From Dicyema japonicum (taxonomy: Eukaryota > Dicyemida > Rhombozoa > Dicyemidae), in assembly GCA_011109175.1 (NCBI GenBank), contig RDEW01000043.1:124001-188000 (forward strand): DNA of 64,000 nt. Reading direction: 5' to 3'. The notes under the pieces were generated by a model that was not told where the DNA came from, did no database searches, and worked only from the letters and a program-made list of their open reading frames with translations. A program made the translations under genes and the position numbers. Positions 1-10,691 of the stretch are shown here, one piece after another; the stretch's first letter is position 1; each line of letters starts with the position of its first letter.

Positions 1-297
1 AAGTTTATTTAACCCCTCCATTCCATTTAAACCAAACAATTCAGGGTGTTTAAAATAATACTTGAAGAGTTAATAACATTCTTTCGTCTGCCTCTTTAAT
101 ATTTCCTAGAGAATTATCAAATATTTAAAGGCACTTATTAAATTCATTGCTTTTATCAATTCAGACGTTTCTATTTATTTTTCTAAAAGAATATCTTCTC
201 TAAATTCGACATTCAAAAAATCCTCTTCTACCATGGGTAAATTATACTTTAAAACAAAATCACTATAATTCTCATTTTAAATTGTTGCATCAACTTA

Positions 298-791
298 CAC
301 TCAATCCCATAAATGTTGACCCAATTCCCATAAATGGTGTCCAAGTTGTATATATTATACTAATAAATAATTTAGGAAAAAAGTATTTTATTCAATTAAT
401 CTGTTATTAATTCCATTTACCCTTTCCCAAAAACTGTTGTAATATCTTTCTTTTACGGCCTACTGTCTTGTAAATATCACCGAAAGTAGGATCCTCGAGT
501 TCACAGCTTTCGATCTTTTGTATACACCTGTTCAAACTCTTTTTACTGATCGAAGTGATGTCAATCAACTCTTTTTTTGTTTTAACTTTGTAAAGTCTTT
601 TAATTTGATTAAATAGACTTTCGTTCATAAAAACCTTGCGACTTCTCACATCTGTATTAGTTGATACCATAATGGGGGAAATTAAAATATAGATTTACTC
701 GTGTATATTTATATATATATAACTTGGAAATTATTTATGGGAATTGGGTCAACATTTATGGGAATTGGGTCATAATTTATGGGATTGAGTG
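298..791. mobile_element. Small Tc1/mariner/IS630-like DNA element with TA target duplications
   Basis: The two ends are inverted repeats beginning CACTCAATCCCATAAAT, flanked by TA at 296-297 and 792-793. Each end carries internal direct repeats of GACCCAATTCCCATAAAT; the right end has one more unit than the left. The 494-bp body holds one minus-strand reading frame (407-670). TA duplication and terminal repeats are hallmarks of the Tc1/mariner/IS630 superfamily. No DDE catalytic domain fits inside, so it is probably non-autonomous. Confidence 0.75.
407..670 (-). CDS. Short basic protein inside the 298-791 element, perhaps a transposase N-terminus
   Basis: An 87-residue ATG-started frame fills the middle of the TA-flanked element. 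It is lysine/arginine rich (motifs VRSRK, KVKTKK, GRKRK) and has two predicted helical stretches around residues 20-55 that could be a helix-turn-helix DNA-binding domain. I do not recognise it from a family motif. Its place between terminal inverted repeats suggests it is the N-terminal remnant of a transposase, or a repressor-like derivative. There is no catalytic DDE region. It could also be chance coding in AT-rich DNA. Confidence 0.35.
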   Translation of the reverse strand: MVSTNTDVRSRKVFMNESLFNQIKRLYKVKTKKELIDITSISKKSLNRCIQKIESCELEDPTFGDIYKTVGRKRKILQQFLGKGKWN

Positions 792-861
792 TATTACATT
801 TGGTAGTAAATACATTATATCGACATTTTTCAAGTAAATTTTAATGAACCCACTGAATTGA

Positions 862-1060
862 CTACGGGCTTGACGAGCGACGCCGTCATCAGTGAACTTC
901 ACTGCGGAACCGGATCGTCAATAAGGACATACACCCAAAAAAAGAAAACAAAGAAGTGAAGAGCATTCCTTGATCCTCCCTCGATTAGCTATTATAACTG
1001 TTCTTTGCTTAAAATAAAGTGTGTCTGCCTGCAGGGAGCGATAACAGATATGGCTCCTTG
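862..1060 (+). repeat. SINE-1, 5'-truncated copy
   Basis: This matches the body and tail of three fuller copies at 19.2, 19.7 and 44.7 kb: the TGACGCCGTCATCAGTG block, an A-rich track, TTAAAATAAAGTGTGT and a tail ending ATATGGCTC. The tRNA-like head is missing, as in an incomplete reverse transcription. Confidence 0.8.
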
Positions 1061-1406
1061 GAATGTGCGATTATTATTAATGAAATATTTTTTAAGTTGG
1101 CAGTTAGGAGGAGTTTGCGATATGATTTGGGAATTTTCTATAAAATTTGGCGGTTAGTAGGATTTGAAGGTTAAGAAAATTGGCAGTTAGGAGGAGTTTT
1201 ACTGTAATTATCCCAACAACGCTTACGTGAACTTCATTTTTCTGGGTGTTTTCAAGTTCTAGCTTTGTTTTATTTTAGCTCAACGACATAATGAAAGAAG
1301 TTGCTCAGACCAACCAATTAAGTGATAACGGCATTCTTTATGAGGAATCTTGTTATCCTTAAGTTCCCATCGATTTCATGGATTTCCCGTTTTTCTTTTA
1401 AGACTA

Positions 1407-2276
1407 TACCTTTTCAAGTTCAAATTGGGAATAAACAAAATCCCTTGTACCCATTCCCATGCAGTATTCATTCTGAATGATCCACGTTTTATTTCATAAA
1501 ATACCACGCCATTTATTCCAATGCATCCAATCAAATGTATGTTTTCCACTTTTGAACAAGAAATTGCCGTAGTACAACGTTCGCCTCTTATTGATCTTCC
1601 CGTTCTTCGGCTAATATGAATGTTAAAATTAGTTTCATTCATAAAACAATAGGAACGTCATTTGGTTGGTACTCAAGAAGCTTCTCTGCAAATCGTTTCC
1701 TTTTCTGTTCATTTTCGTCAAAGTTTGTGTATTTGGCTCGAAACGATTATTTTTCAAAGTATAGAGAGAATAATCAAGATGTACTCGGATTGACTTTGTT
1801 GAAATATTCAGAGCGAATGTTGATAATAATTCATCTTTTATTTGTTGAAGCGTCAATCTTGGATTATTTTCGATGCATTTAATGATACGATTAATATGCT
1901 CTTCCAAGATTTTCTGACGTCTTTTACCTCCTCTTTTGTCTTGAGTGAATTCTTCCAAGTGAATCCATCTATACAGAGTTGAAGTTTTGATCCTCAAATT
2001 CATAGCAAGTTCAATATATTTTCCATTAGCTTGATAAGCAGCAATTATTTGTTTTATTATTTCATTGGCTTCTTTTTTTAATATAACAAGAGCGAGGCAT
2101 GTCTGAATTTGAATAAAAAGTAATTTTTTAATAATTAATTAAGAATATATTAAAAATGTTATTTAAATTTCCATTTTGAATTTGTTTATTCCCAATTTGA
2201 ATTTGCTAATTCCTATTCTGAATTTGTTTATTCCCAATTTCATTTTGTTTATTCCCAATTTGAACCTGAAAAAGTA
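1407..2276 (-). mobile_element. Internally deleted Tc1/mariner/IS630-like transposon with broken transposase
   Basis: The ends are near-perfect inverted repeats of about 35 bp (TACYTTTTCARGTTCAAATT...), flanked by TA at 1405-1406 and 2277-2278. The minus strand encodes a helix-turn-helix N-terminus (about 2080-1640, motif STLYRWIHLEEF) followed, after a frameshift near 1635, by the start of a DDE domain. The family usually shows a catalytic Asp in a F-x-D-E-T-N-F-N context; here the frame reads FMNETNFN, so the first catalytic residue appears to be Asn. Reading runs through KRGSF and then straight into the left terminal repeat, so the rest of the catalytic domain is deleted. Three direct repeats of TTTGTTTATTCCCAATTT lie just inside the right end. 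Confidence 0.85.
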
Positions 2277-2280
2277 TAGT

Positions 2281-3560
2281 TGTAGATGTGTGGACATGCC
2301 TTACGACAGATCTTAGTTATCGACGATATTATGGTGTGGTGACTGAGGTTAATGGGTAAAGCATAATTTCGGACCTTTTAGTGAGACGATAAGATCTTGA
2401 ATATTTTTTAGTGAGGAATCGTAGAGTGGATAGGTCTTCTGCTAGAAAATCAAATTTACTGTCAGCTTGTGCGAAGGTGTAAAATATTGAAGAGTATAAG
2501 TATGCTGACCTCACAACTGGTGTGACCTTTGTTTCTCTATATGTGGAATGTTTTGACTGTTTAAACTCACACTAGCAGTAATTGGAATTTTTTACATGGT
2601 ACATACAATTTTTTATTCCAAAAAAAGAACACTAAGGATCGAATGAGCCTCACCTCGTCTCAATGCTCATTTCTTTGACTGGAAAGGTTACTCCCAATTG
2701 TTCATCTTCAAACACATGTCAAATTTAAGCCAAATAGTAAAAGTACAACGGAACCATCAAATTAAATAACATAACGAGACTATTTTTTTAAATTTTCGAT
2801 AATTTCAGTCTTTTCCGCCAAAGTTTTATTAAAGAAAGTCTCGTTGTCCTCAACTTTCTTCAGCAAACACTATGAATGTCAAAAAGTGAATGCCTCATAT
2901 TTTACCTTCCAACTATCAGACTCCTCTTCTGCCATTCTGTAGCAGTTTTCTACAATTTTCTCAAATATTATGAATTCCAAACCTCAAGTCTAATGAGATT
3001 ATCAGTGATATCACTCATTCTAGAAATTCTCTCACATTTCGAAAAATGTGTCTTTTAACATAGAAAAAATAACTTTTTCTGAAGAATTGGCGGGGATGTT
3101 GAAAGATTCAGTTACATGTAGATTCTACAAAAAATAAGTCAATTTAAGACTGAATTTTGTTCTTCTTTGAAGACATTATTCGAAAATGGGATTATTGTTG
3201 AAGCTGTACTTTCCTCCAGGTTGGGTGTGTTTTCCTGATTTTAAGATAATTTATTGTATGAATACTTTAGTGTTTTCTTTCACGAAAACATCAGAGAGTC
3301 TTGTTTTTTCAGACTCAGGTTTTTCATCCGTCCGCTTAACCAAGATGCCATTGCTTTTTATTTTTAAATATATTGTACAAGTTATCTTCAGACGTTCGAC
3401 TATTGCCACTAAGCATCAAAAATTAATGACCGCTAAACATTTAATTTATATTATTTACTAATTATTTTTAATGAATTAATTTAAACAATTTTTTATTATA
3501 GACTGACATTTTAGGTACTTTAGGTACTATAATAATCAAAATTAGATAAAAAATAGTCTT
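2281..3560. other. AT-rich stretch without recognisable gene
   Basis: Only short unrelated frames (60-90 codons) are present on both strands, and none has a family motif. I see no tRNA, repeat or convincing short-intron gene structure. Confidence 0.5.
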
Positions 3561-3764
3561 TTTGAAAATGTTGTTAGCGTGGTGTCATGTGGCTCACCAG
3601 AAATGGTGTCACCCATTCCAAAATGGAACGAAAAGAGCCAACAGCTTCTCCCCACCGTCCGGTGGTCCTTTCATCTCCTGTGTCTTCGACTCTGTCTGGT
3701 GTCTCCATTTATCCAGACTTTTGATTCTTCTATGTGGAGACTCGAATTGGCACATTGATTGCGA

Positions 3765-3832
3765 GGACTGGGATCACCTAACTGTTTGACTCTTTTGTCT
3801 TTCTTTCTCGGTGTTCCCGGGGTTATTAAAAA
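3765..3832 (+). repeat. LINE-J/SINE-2 type 3' tail
   Basis: GGGATCACCTAACTG followed by a CTTTCTTTCTCGGTGTTC run and CCCGGGGTTATTAAA matches, in the same order, the reverse complement of the LINE-J 3' end at 39.88-39.96 kb. Only the tail is recognisable, so this is a very short insertion or a decayed copy. Confidence 0.55.
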
Positions 3833-4099
3833 AATTAGATAACTATGTTTTCTTGGACATCAGAGACGGGAAAATGTAGAAAAGAAACAGGTTCAGGGTG
3901 TATCCCTGGGGTTAACTCTTGTCAGGACTATCTCTTAGATATGAAGTTTATTCTTCAAAAACGATTTTTTCACATAGAGAATTTTTGATCCAATCTTGTA
4001 TAGAAATCGGTGTGCTGTTTTAGTAGGGTCTGGGTCATCTTGAAGATATCAAGGTAAATTACGTAGAAATGAAACCTATGATCACGTCCAAGATGGAAT

Positions 4100-4650
4100 A
4101 GATAATGCCCGCAGGACTTTACCAAACTAACCTTCGGTTATTGCTTGACGCGGTTGTTCAGCAGTGGACTGCAAACGGGCTTGGTGTTCCAAAGAACTTT
4201 ACCTCTCAAAAGGACTGGGATGAAATCCTTTGTGAAAAAAAAAACTAAATGAACTTGGAAGGTCAAAATTAGATAAATACCATCGTCGCACATGTCTGAA
4301 TGCAGCTTCTGTTGAGAATTCGGGGTCCTGGCTCAATGCCATCCCGGCGCGGGAAGTTGTTACTCTGCTTGACGGGAATACAATCCGCGTTGGAGTTGGT
4401 CTTGGCTAGGTCTTTACACCGTCTTTGAACGTCGATGCCGATGTGGTGGAATATATGACAGGAAAAGTTACACCCGCTGTCATGCAGACGGAGCTCCGGG
4501 AGATTCCTTCGTCACACAATTTTAAACTCGAAGGTCATGAGAGCTATCGAAGACGCAGGGTATACTTGCCTTCTGGAACCTGTCGGTAGACTCGTTATAC
4601 CAGACCCCACCAACTGGGACAAACTCATTGGCTTCTCCTTGTTTAATTAG
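4100..4650 (+). pseudogene. LINE-A 3' fragment (zinc knuckle and nuclease region), decayed
   Basis: Conceptual reading in shifting frames gives the C-terminal part of the LINE-A protein: a region like HRRACL..SGAWLNA, then LLDGNTIRVGVG.RLGLDV, then a cysteine cluster (RCRCGGIYDRK) and an EPVGR segment. The order is the same as in the better copy at 39.1-39.6 kb. Several stops and frameshifts are present and the 5' RT part is missing. Confidence 0.7.
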
Positions 4651-5306
4651 TTTTTAATCAGTAACGAGTTTGTTATGTTAATAAAATTATCCATCTATCG
4701 TCGGTGTTGTCAGAAGTGATGCCAAGAGGCCGGATGGCGCAACAACAATGCCATGGAGCCAAGGGGTGTCTTGCTTGGATTTCAACGTGCATGGACACTA
4801 TCTCTAATAGAAATTTTCTTAAGTCATCGTTGCACGTTGGTTCCGCCGCGAGCAACAGAACATTGGGATCGCTATCATGAGAGGTAACTGCCATTGCGTA
4901 CTCAATGCATTCAGGCCACAATGGAGACCTATCATAACAACTTTACTTATTATCAATAAACTATACTTGGCTTAAATAAATAAGTTATATATTTAAAAAA
5001 AATAAATTTCACTCAAAAAAATGTTTTTAATAAAATTCAAATTAAAAACAACTTAAATCCTTTAACTAAGTTGCCAGGATTGCGTGAGCGCTCCCTCTGA
5101 TCACTGCTATTTCGAGCCTCTGTTTTAAATTCCTTTGAGTAGCTTCTCTTCTAAGGGATCTGTCGTTCAATATTGAAGAAAAAAGTGTCCATCATATCTC
5201 CCATAACCTTGGAAATCTTTATCGCAATAGAAACGAGATGATATATTTGCTGGAGTAATTCGTACTTTCTGGATATTCATAATTTTTTTAGGTTGACAAA
5301 AAAATG

Positions 5307-5378
5307 GGGCCTGGCCGGGATTCGAACCCGGGACCTCTCACACCCAAAGCGAGAATCATACCCCTAGACCACCAGGCC
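5307..5378 (-). tRNA. tRNA-Pro-UGG: tRNA-Pro(UGG)
   Basis: The minus strand folds into a 72-nt cloverleaf: acceptor GGCCTGG/CCAGGCC with discriminator C, a D-arm in GTCTAGGGGTATGAT, an anticodon arm with loop TTTGGGT (anticodon TGG at positions 34-36), variable loop AGGTC, and T-arm CCGGG-TTCGAAT-CCCGG. Both internal pol III boxes are intact. A run of A on the plus strand just left of the gene (about 5298-5304) reads as a T-run on the minus strand and would serve as terminator. CCA is not encoded, as is usual in eukaryotes. Confidence 0.96.
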
Positions 5379-5779
5379 ATCATCCTTCTATGAATTATTA
5401 ATATAACCCGATATACTAAATAAATGTGTGAACTAAGAGTAGTAATGTTCCGGGCTCCAAGAGTTTGTTCATCCATAGGATGCAACATGGGTGCCATCAA
5501 GCTTGAGAAATTCCTATAATTGTTTGACCTATCTGGAAACATAAAGATAAATCACAATGTATCTGATATTTCCGACTCGAGTTCAAGGAAGGAATTGATA
5601 AAGTCTATTTTGTGGATACAATTATATTTCCTTTTGGAGTCGGAAACATTAAGATAACTAATATCAACGATAGACCCTCAGAGGTTAGAGCTTATCATAC
5701 TAGATTTAGGATGAAGACACATAGTATGGTCCTTCTGCAGGGACAGAGTGTTGGCAAAATAAAGGTGTTTGGAGAGTTA

Positions 5780-6745
5780 TCTTGAACTCTGAGATTGAGA
5801 AGGCCAGAAACTTCAAATATCTGTTGATTTTCGTCTGCCTGGATATATCGAAGGCCTTCAATAGTGTCTGCCATGACGCCCTGTTTTGTCAGCTAGCTGA
5901 AATCCAAAAACTTTTACTCGATTGGTTAAGGAATCTTCTGAAGGGAAAAGATCATTTTGAGATGTGAAGGATTTACTTCTGAAGAGATTGTTGTGAAGAG
6001 GGGAGAGCCACAAGGCTCAGTCTTGAGTCCTCTTCTCTTTAATTATTTATGAGAGATTTTCCGGCTCCCAGGAATGCTAGTTAACGTGATTATTTACGCG
6101 GACGACGTACTGATATCAGACATCTAGAAAAATCCGGTGGTGTCTGAGGGAAGATTACATGGATTTTTGGAAGAAATTCTCTCCTGGTATAATTTTCATG
6201 GCTTAAGTCTCTCACTGGAAAAGTCAAAAGCCATGAGAATTTTACATTATAGAAAGTTGTTTCAACAGGAATACACATTGAGTGGTATCAGTAGTATTGA
6301 TCATTTGCGTTATTTGGGTGTCTGTTCTGGATGTAGAGGAGATTATGGTGCCAAAATAAAGAAAAAGGCTTACCAAGCACTTGTATGTCTACAAAAACTC
6401 GATTTGAAGATGGAGACGTTTATATTTTTGAAAGAATTATTTTGCTCTCACTCGTCTACGGATGTGAAGGATGGTAGGATGGTATTTTTCGCCCAAAAGA
6501 AAATAATCAATATTTTGGACAAGACAAGGAGGATGGTAATCAAGCTGGCCCTTCGTAAAAGGGGTGAAGAACCACTAGATGAAGAGGAGGAAACCCTGAT
6601 CAAATCAGTAAGGAGTGTGATAGTTGAACGGATCGAGGGTTTTCTCCTGAGGACCAAAGTGGATGATACGTCATTCAGAAGATATTGTGAAGCTAGAGGA
6701 GGGGTAAACTGCGAAAGAATCAAGGCCTCACGGCAGGATTTTTAA
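5780..6745 (+). pseudogene. Non-LTR retrotransposon RT fragment (Jockey/R1-like), dead
   Basis: The broken frames show the RT core in order: motif A (CLDISKAFNSV) near 5840, motif B (EPQGSVLSPLLFN) near 6008, motif C (IIYADDVLIS) near 6093, the HGLSLSLEKSKAM segment near 6205 and then the thumb region to 6745. Stops and frame changes separate motif A, motif B and the 202-codon frame that starts at 6137. The AAAAAATGTTATG at the end could mark the 3' end of the element. Confidence 0.8.
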
Positions 6746-6899
6746 TAACGTAATAAAAAATGTTATGTTATTATGGCTAAAATATTAATCGGATCCAGCT
6801 CAGAGGCTACGTCGTTCATTCAATTTGGGTTCATGATTGGACGTGAGACTATTCCGTGCGAATGGATGAGAAGGCCTCCTCCAAGATGCTATTTGAAAA

Positions 6900-8060
6900 T
6901 ACTGTGGACACACATCTTTTTATGCAAAGAAAAGAGGCGGTGTTTTCGTTGCGCAGGGTAACACGATCTTACTGAATGTGAGGAAGAAAAGGAGTCGAAA
7001 ATCAACTATTAATTGTGATTCAACCAATCACTACGCAAGATTTGGTGGGTGTCCAGTCGCTAAAAAGGCTGAACTAAACTTTCAAAAAAGGAAGCCGAAA
7101 CCTATGCTATATAAGACCGTAAAAAAGATAGGATTCAACGGAGTCTGTATCTCCAGCGACTAGTAATCCAGAGAATGAACGATCTTGGTTGATGAAGCCA
7201 TCTGTTAAACAGATTTTGGAGAAATCTCTGTCTCCTAGTCTCTGAGAGGACGTCTGAGAGATAATTTCACGACTGAACGATGTATGTTCTACAGCAAAGA
7301 TGGATTTAACAGAAATGGTGGCCTTGTCTGTTAAAAAATCGGGCCACCAAAAGTTTACTGATAGAGAGGTCTAAAGATAGCATTGGTGAATCCCCGTTCC
7401 TTAAAGAAAATCCATAATGAACTAGCACTTCTTACAGCGGCATCTAAGGTCGACATACTCGTGGTGGATGAGACGAAGCTAAGAAAGGTACTGTTCCATT
7501 CTGGAGGATTATCAATCTGTCCTATGAAATAATGCTGCACTTGCTGGTACGGTAACGTCAATTTTCTATCGGGATTATCTCCGAAACAGAAATCTCTGTG
7601 TTATCTTTGCTTGTGAATTCTTATCTTTGAAGATTGTTGTGCAGGGTTGTTAATATGTTCTGGTGGATTGTATTCTAAAAACCATGAGACGTGTAATAAG
7701 GAGATTGCAGAGGTCTTCAACGTGAATTCTAACTCAATACTAGTAGGAGACCTCAATGTGAAGAATGTTCGCTATGGATGAACTAAGATAAACTCGATAG
7801 ACGGCTTTTGAAGCTTCTGGCTAATTGTGTGGTTTTGATGTTTTGAAGATCCAAACCATTTTTCTCCTTATGACGGCAGCAAACTGGAGGTTATTCGTAG
7901 TCTCATCACCTTTTTATTTATGCAGAAGAGCCTAGAACTATGTAGAATATTGGAAGTGACCACATTCCTCAAGAATTGGTCGTTAGTGTGAAAATTGATT
8001 TTATGGAAGATGTTTTATTTAAATCCAACGTATCTCATGTGGACTGAGTTTCATATCGAA
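6900..8060 (+). pseudogene. ORF1 zinc-knuckle and APE endonuclease remnants of a Jockey-like LINE
   Basis: From about 6935 the frame shows CF-RC-AG..HDLTEC, a CCHC knuckle broken by a stop, and then NHYARFGGCPVAKKAE. A knuckle followed by a G-C-P-V motif is typical of Jockey-superfamily ORF1 proteins. Downstream, near 7743, VGDLNVKN matches the GDxN motif of the apurinic-type endonuclease. Order (ORF1 then endonuclease) and strand agree with a 5' half of a LINE lying behind the RT fragment at 5.8-6.7 kb. Confidence 0.65.
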
Positions 8061-8099
8061 TAACCTCTGTCACCACTTTCAAGAAAGACTAGTTATTTT

Positions 8100-10690
8100 G
8101 TTTCGCTATTATTAAGATTATATACGTGAAAGGAATTGTCTAAGGGCGAAATAGAGACGCTGTATTGACAGGAGGCTATATCTGAGAGATTATTATTACG
8201 CACATCCGCAACAAAAAGTCAATCCATTGACGTCGCTTATGCCGCACCCCGGATAATCTTTGCAGTCAGATTTTTCGGTAATCGTCTAAGTCATCAGCAT
8301 TTTCCAGTTGCATTTGACATTTTTAGGTAATTGTTTATGGTCAATGGAAGGGTTGTCCGTGGTCTTAGGAAATATGATTCCATGATGTCATTTGCTGGAG
8401 CAGCAGGATCCATTCTCTAGATATGTCCAAATAGTCCCCATCGAGTGTTCCTTATAGTGGTCTCCAAGCTTTCAGATTTACAGATAGTTCATAGGTTCTG
8501 CTTGCTGATCACAGAGATTATTATGATTAAGAAGATTAGAATATGGAAAGATGAAATTGATCGAAAGTCGAGGTTATTAGTAAGAATCCATCAGAAGTTG
8601 TTGTGTTCGAGAACAGGAACTGAAAGGAAAATGTTAATTAAGGAAGATGGCAGTGTAGGTACGATAGAGAAACTACCAATTACAAAATATACGGTGCGTT
8701 GAAGTTCCCTGACGATAAAAAGGGAGATTCGAGTAACTTGATTAAGTACATGGAGTTACACTATTAAAAGTGGTGACGACGGTCAGAGAATTCGAAACCA
8801 AAGCCCAATGCTCAGGGCTGTGATAACATAACATGGTTATCTTCAAGAGAGAACTGGCATCCTATTTTGGGAGTGTTTTTAACTAAGTGACAGATATGAT
8901 GATAGACAAGAGACTAAAATTTGAAGTAAACTTTGAATACTCGGTCGAGAATGATTGGGGGATCAATTTGTAATCTTCATTATGCGAACAGTACAGCAAA
9001 AACCTGTTACTACTCGAGACTGTATACATTGTGCTATTCGTTAAAAGTACATTATTGATTTTTCATGCAACAGTGATTATGTTCGCAAGCACAATAGAGT
9101 TGAGGTGCATTTATTTGCATCTCCACAAAAAATGGAATTGGAAGATAAAGGGACATTTAGTACAGTTGGTAATATCGACCCAAATGTAGAAATTCAAGTT
9201 GATACAGGGTTTTACCACATTAAAGCTTCACAAAGAATTTTGGGAATTACTAACTTAAAAGTTTCAGTAATTAATTTCAAAAAACTTAAACAGCTCTCAC
9301 ATAGTGCAACCAAAACTTCCTTCCTTTTTTATTTCCTTCAAAATTTTGGGTTTCTATGTCTCCTGATCCGTCACCTTGTCCATACTCATGAGTAGAAGGA
9401 AGACTAAACTTTCATCCATCTTTCGTGGGTAAGTCACCAACTCAACTTTTTGAGCAATTACCCACTTGACTAACTGGTTATTTCAATAAATTCATTTTTT
9501 GATATTTTATTTTTGAGAAAATGATAAAACCGACTTTTAGAGACACATACGACAGACTCTAATAATTGTTTGCTAAGGGAAATCTTGCATCTTTTTTACA
9601 ACTGTATTCATAATATCAAATTCTATTTTATTCACATCAATTTATTATTCCTTCCGTAAAAACTGCCACTACCAAGAACAAGGCAAAAAGAGAGAAAATC
9701 GTCCAAGTCGATGTAATCCGATAAAACGATTCATTTTTTATTTTAATAAAAATTTCGATTATACTCATGTGGGAAAATTTCCAACCAATCTATGTGGAGA
9801 CATCGGAGTACTATGCCTAAAATTATGAAAGTTAGTCGAGTGTGTTTGCATACACACGTATAAGTGAATATAGAACGACTTAATGTCTCTTCTAAAATAT
9901 TGGCCTTATGGGATATGGGTAACGGGGGACTCATTCTTTGAATACCAGCAAATATTTACTTCCCATTAACATTTTGTTTAATGATATTATTTAATATTAA
10001 TTTTAATGATACGATGAGAATCAGTAAAGTAATTATTAAATGAAACCCTTAAAATAAAAAAATTTAATTAAGTCTTAAGAGTCTATTTGCATGTATTGAA
10101 GTATTTTACTAAAATAACAATAAAAAAAATTAATGTTACATTTAGAAAACTTCACAGGATAACTCTTTGTGGGAGAAGAGTTTTTGAGAAATAGTGAATT
10201 AGTTATTTATTATTAGTAGTCATCTAATCAGAATATTAAAAATAAATCAATTTTAATAATCTCATTCAATAAGTAATTGATAATTGTCTGTCAACAAGGA
10301 GGCACATGTAATAAACGTGTTAATAACTAAAGGACTAGGAAATTACAAAAAAGTCAATTTTACAAATAACAATTTGAAAATAGTTAAAATTTCCAATTTT
10401 GGGAGTATTCAAAAAATGAAATTCAGAAGCGAAAATGCCATTAATTTAAAGACATCACAAAATGATTAATTAATTATTAGTTAGATAAGTTAACTAACTA
10501 AGTATTAATCAATTATAATCAAAGTGACAAAATAATATTATATTAATTAACAAAAATAAAATAATAAATAATTATACAAAATATAAATTAATTTTTATTT
10601 AATAAAAATTTAATAAATTTAAGATTTTAGGTTGGCGAACCAAAAGATTCTTAATAAAATTTGCAAATATAACGTGCGATTGTAGCTCCA
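8100..10690. other. Mostly unassigned, AT-rich; possible further LINE debris to 8.7 kb
   Basis: Plus-strand frames at 8445-8702 and 9105-9395 (85 and 96 codons) are open but carry no motif I recognise. From 9.4 kb to the EEF2 start the DNA is strongly AT-rich and I see nothing supportable except the presumed EEF2 promoter zone. Confidence 0.5.
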
Positions 10691-10691
10691 T

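Noticed and set aside
5288-5542. Minus-strand frame of 84 codons over the tRNA-Pro gene
   Set aside because: The string RGPGFESRPGP is the usual false translation of a tRNA T-arm region.
9105-9395. 96-codon plus-strand frame
   Set aside because: No motif, no neighbouring exon with the short-intron pattern, and position next to decayed LINE debris.
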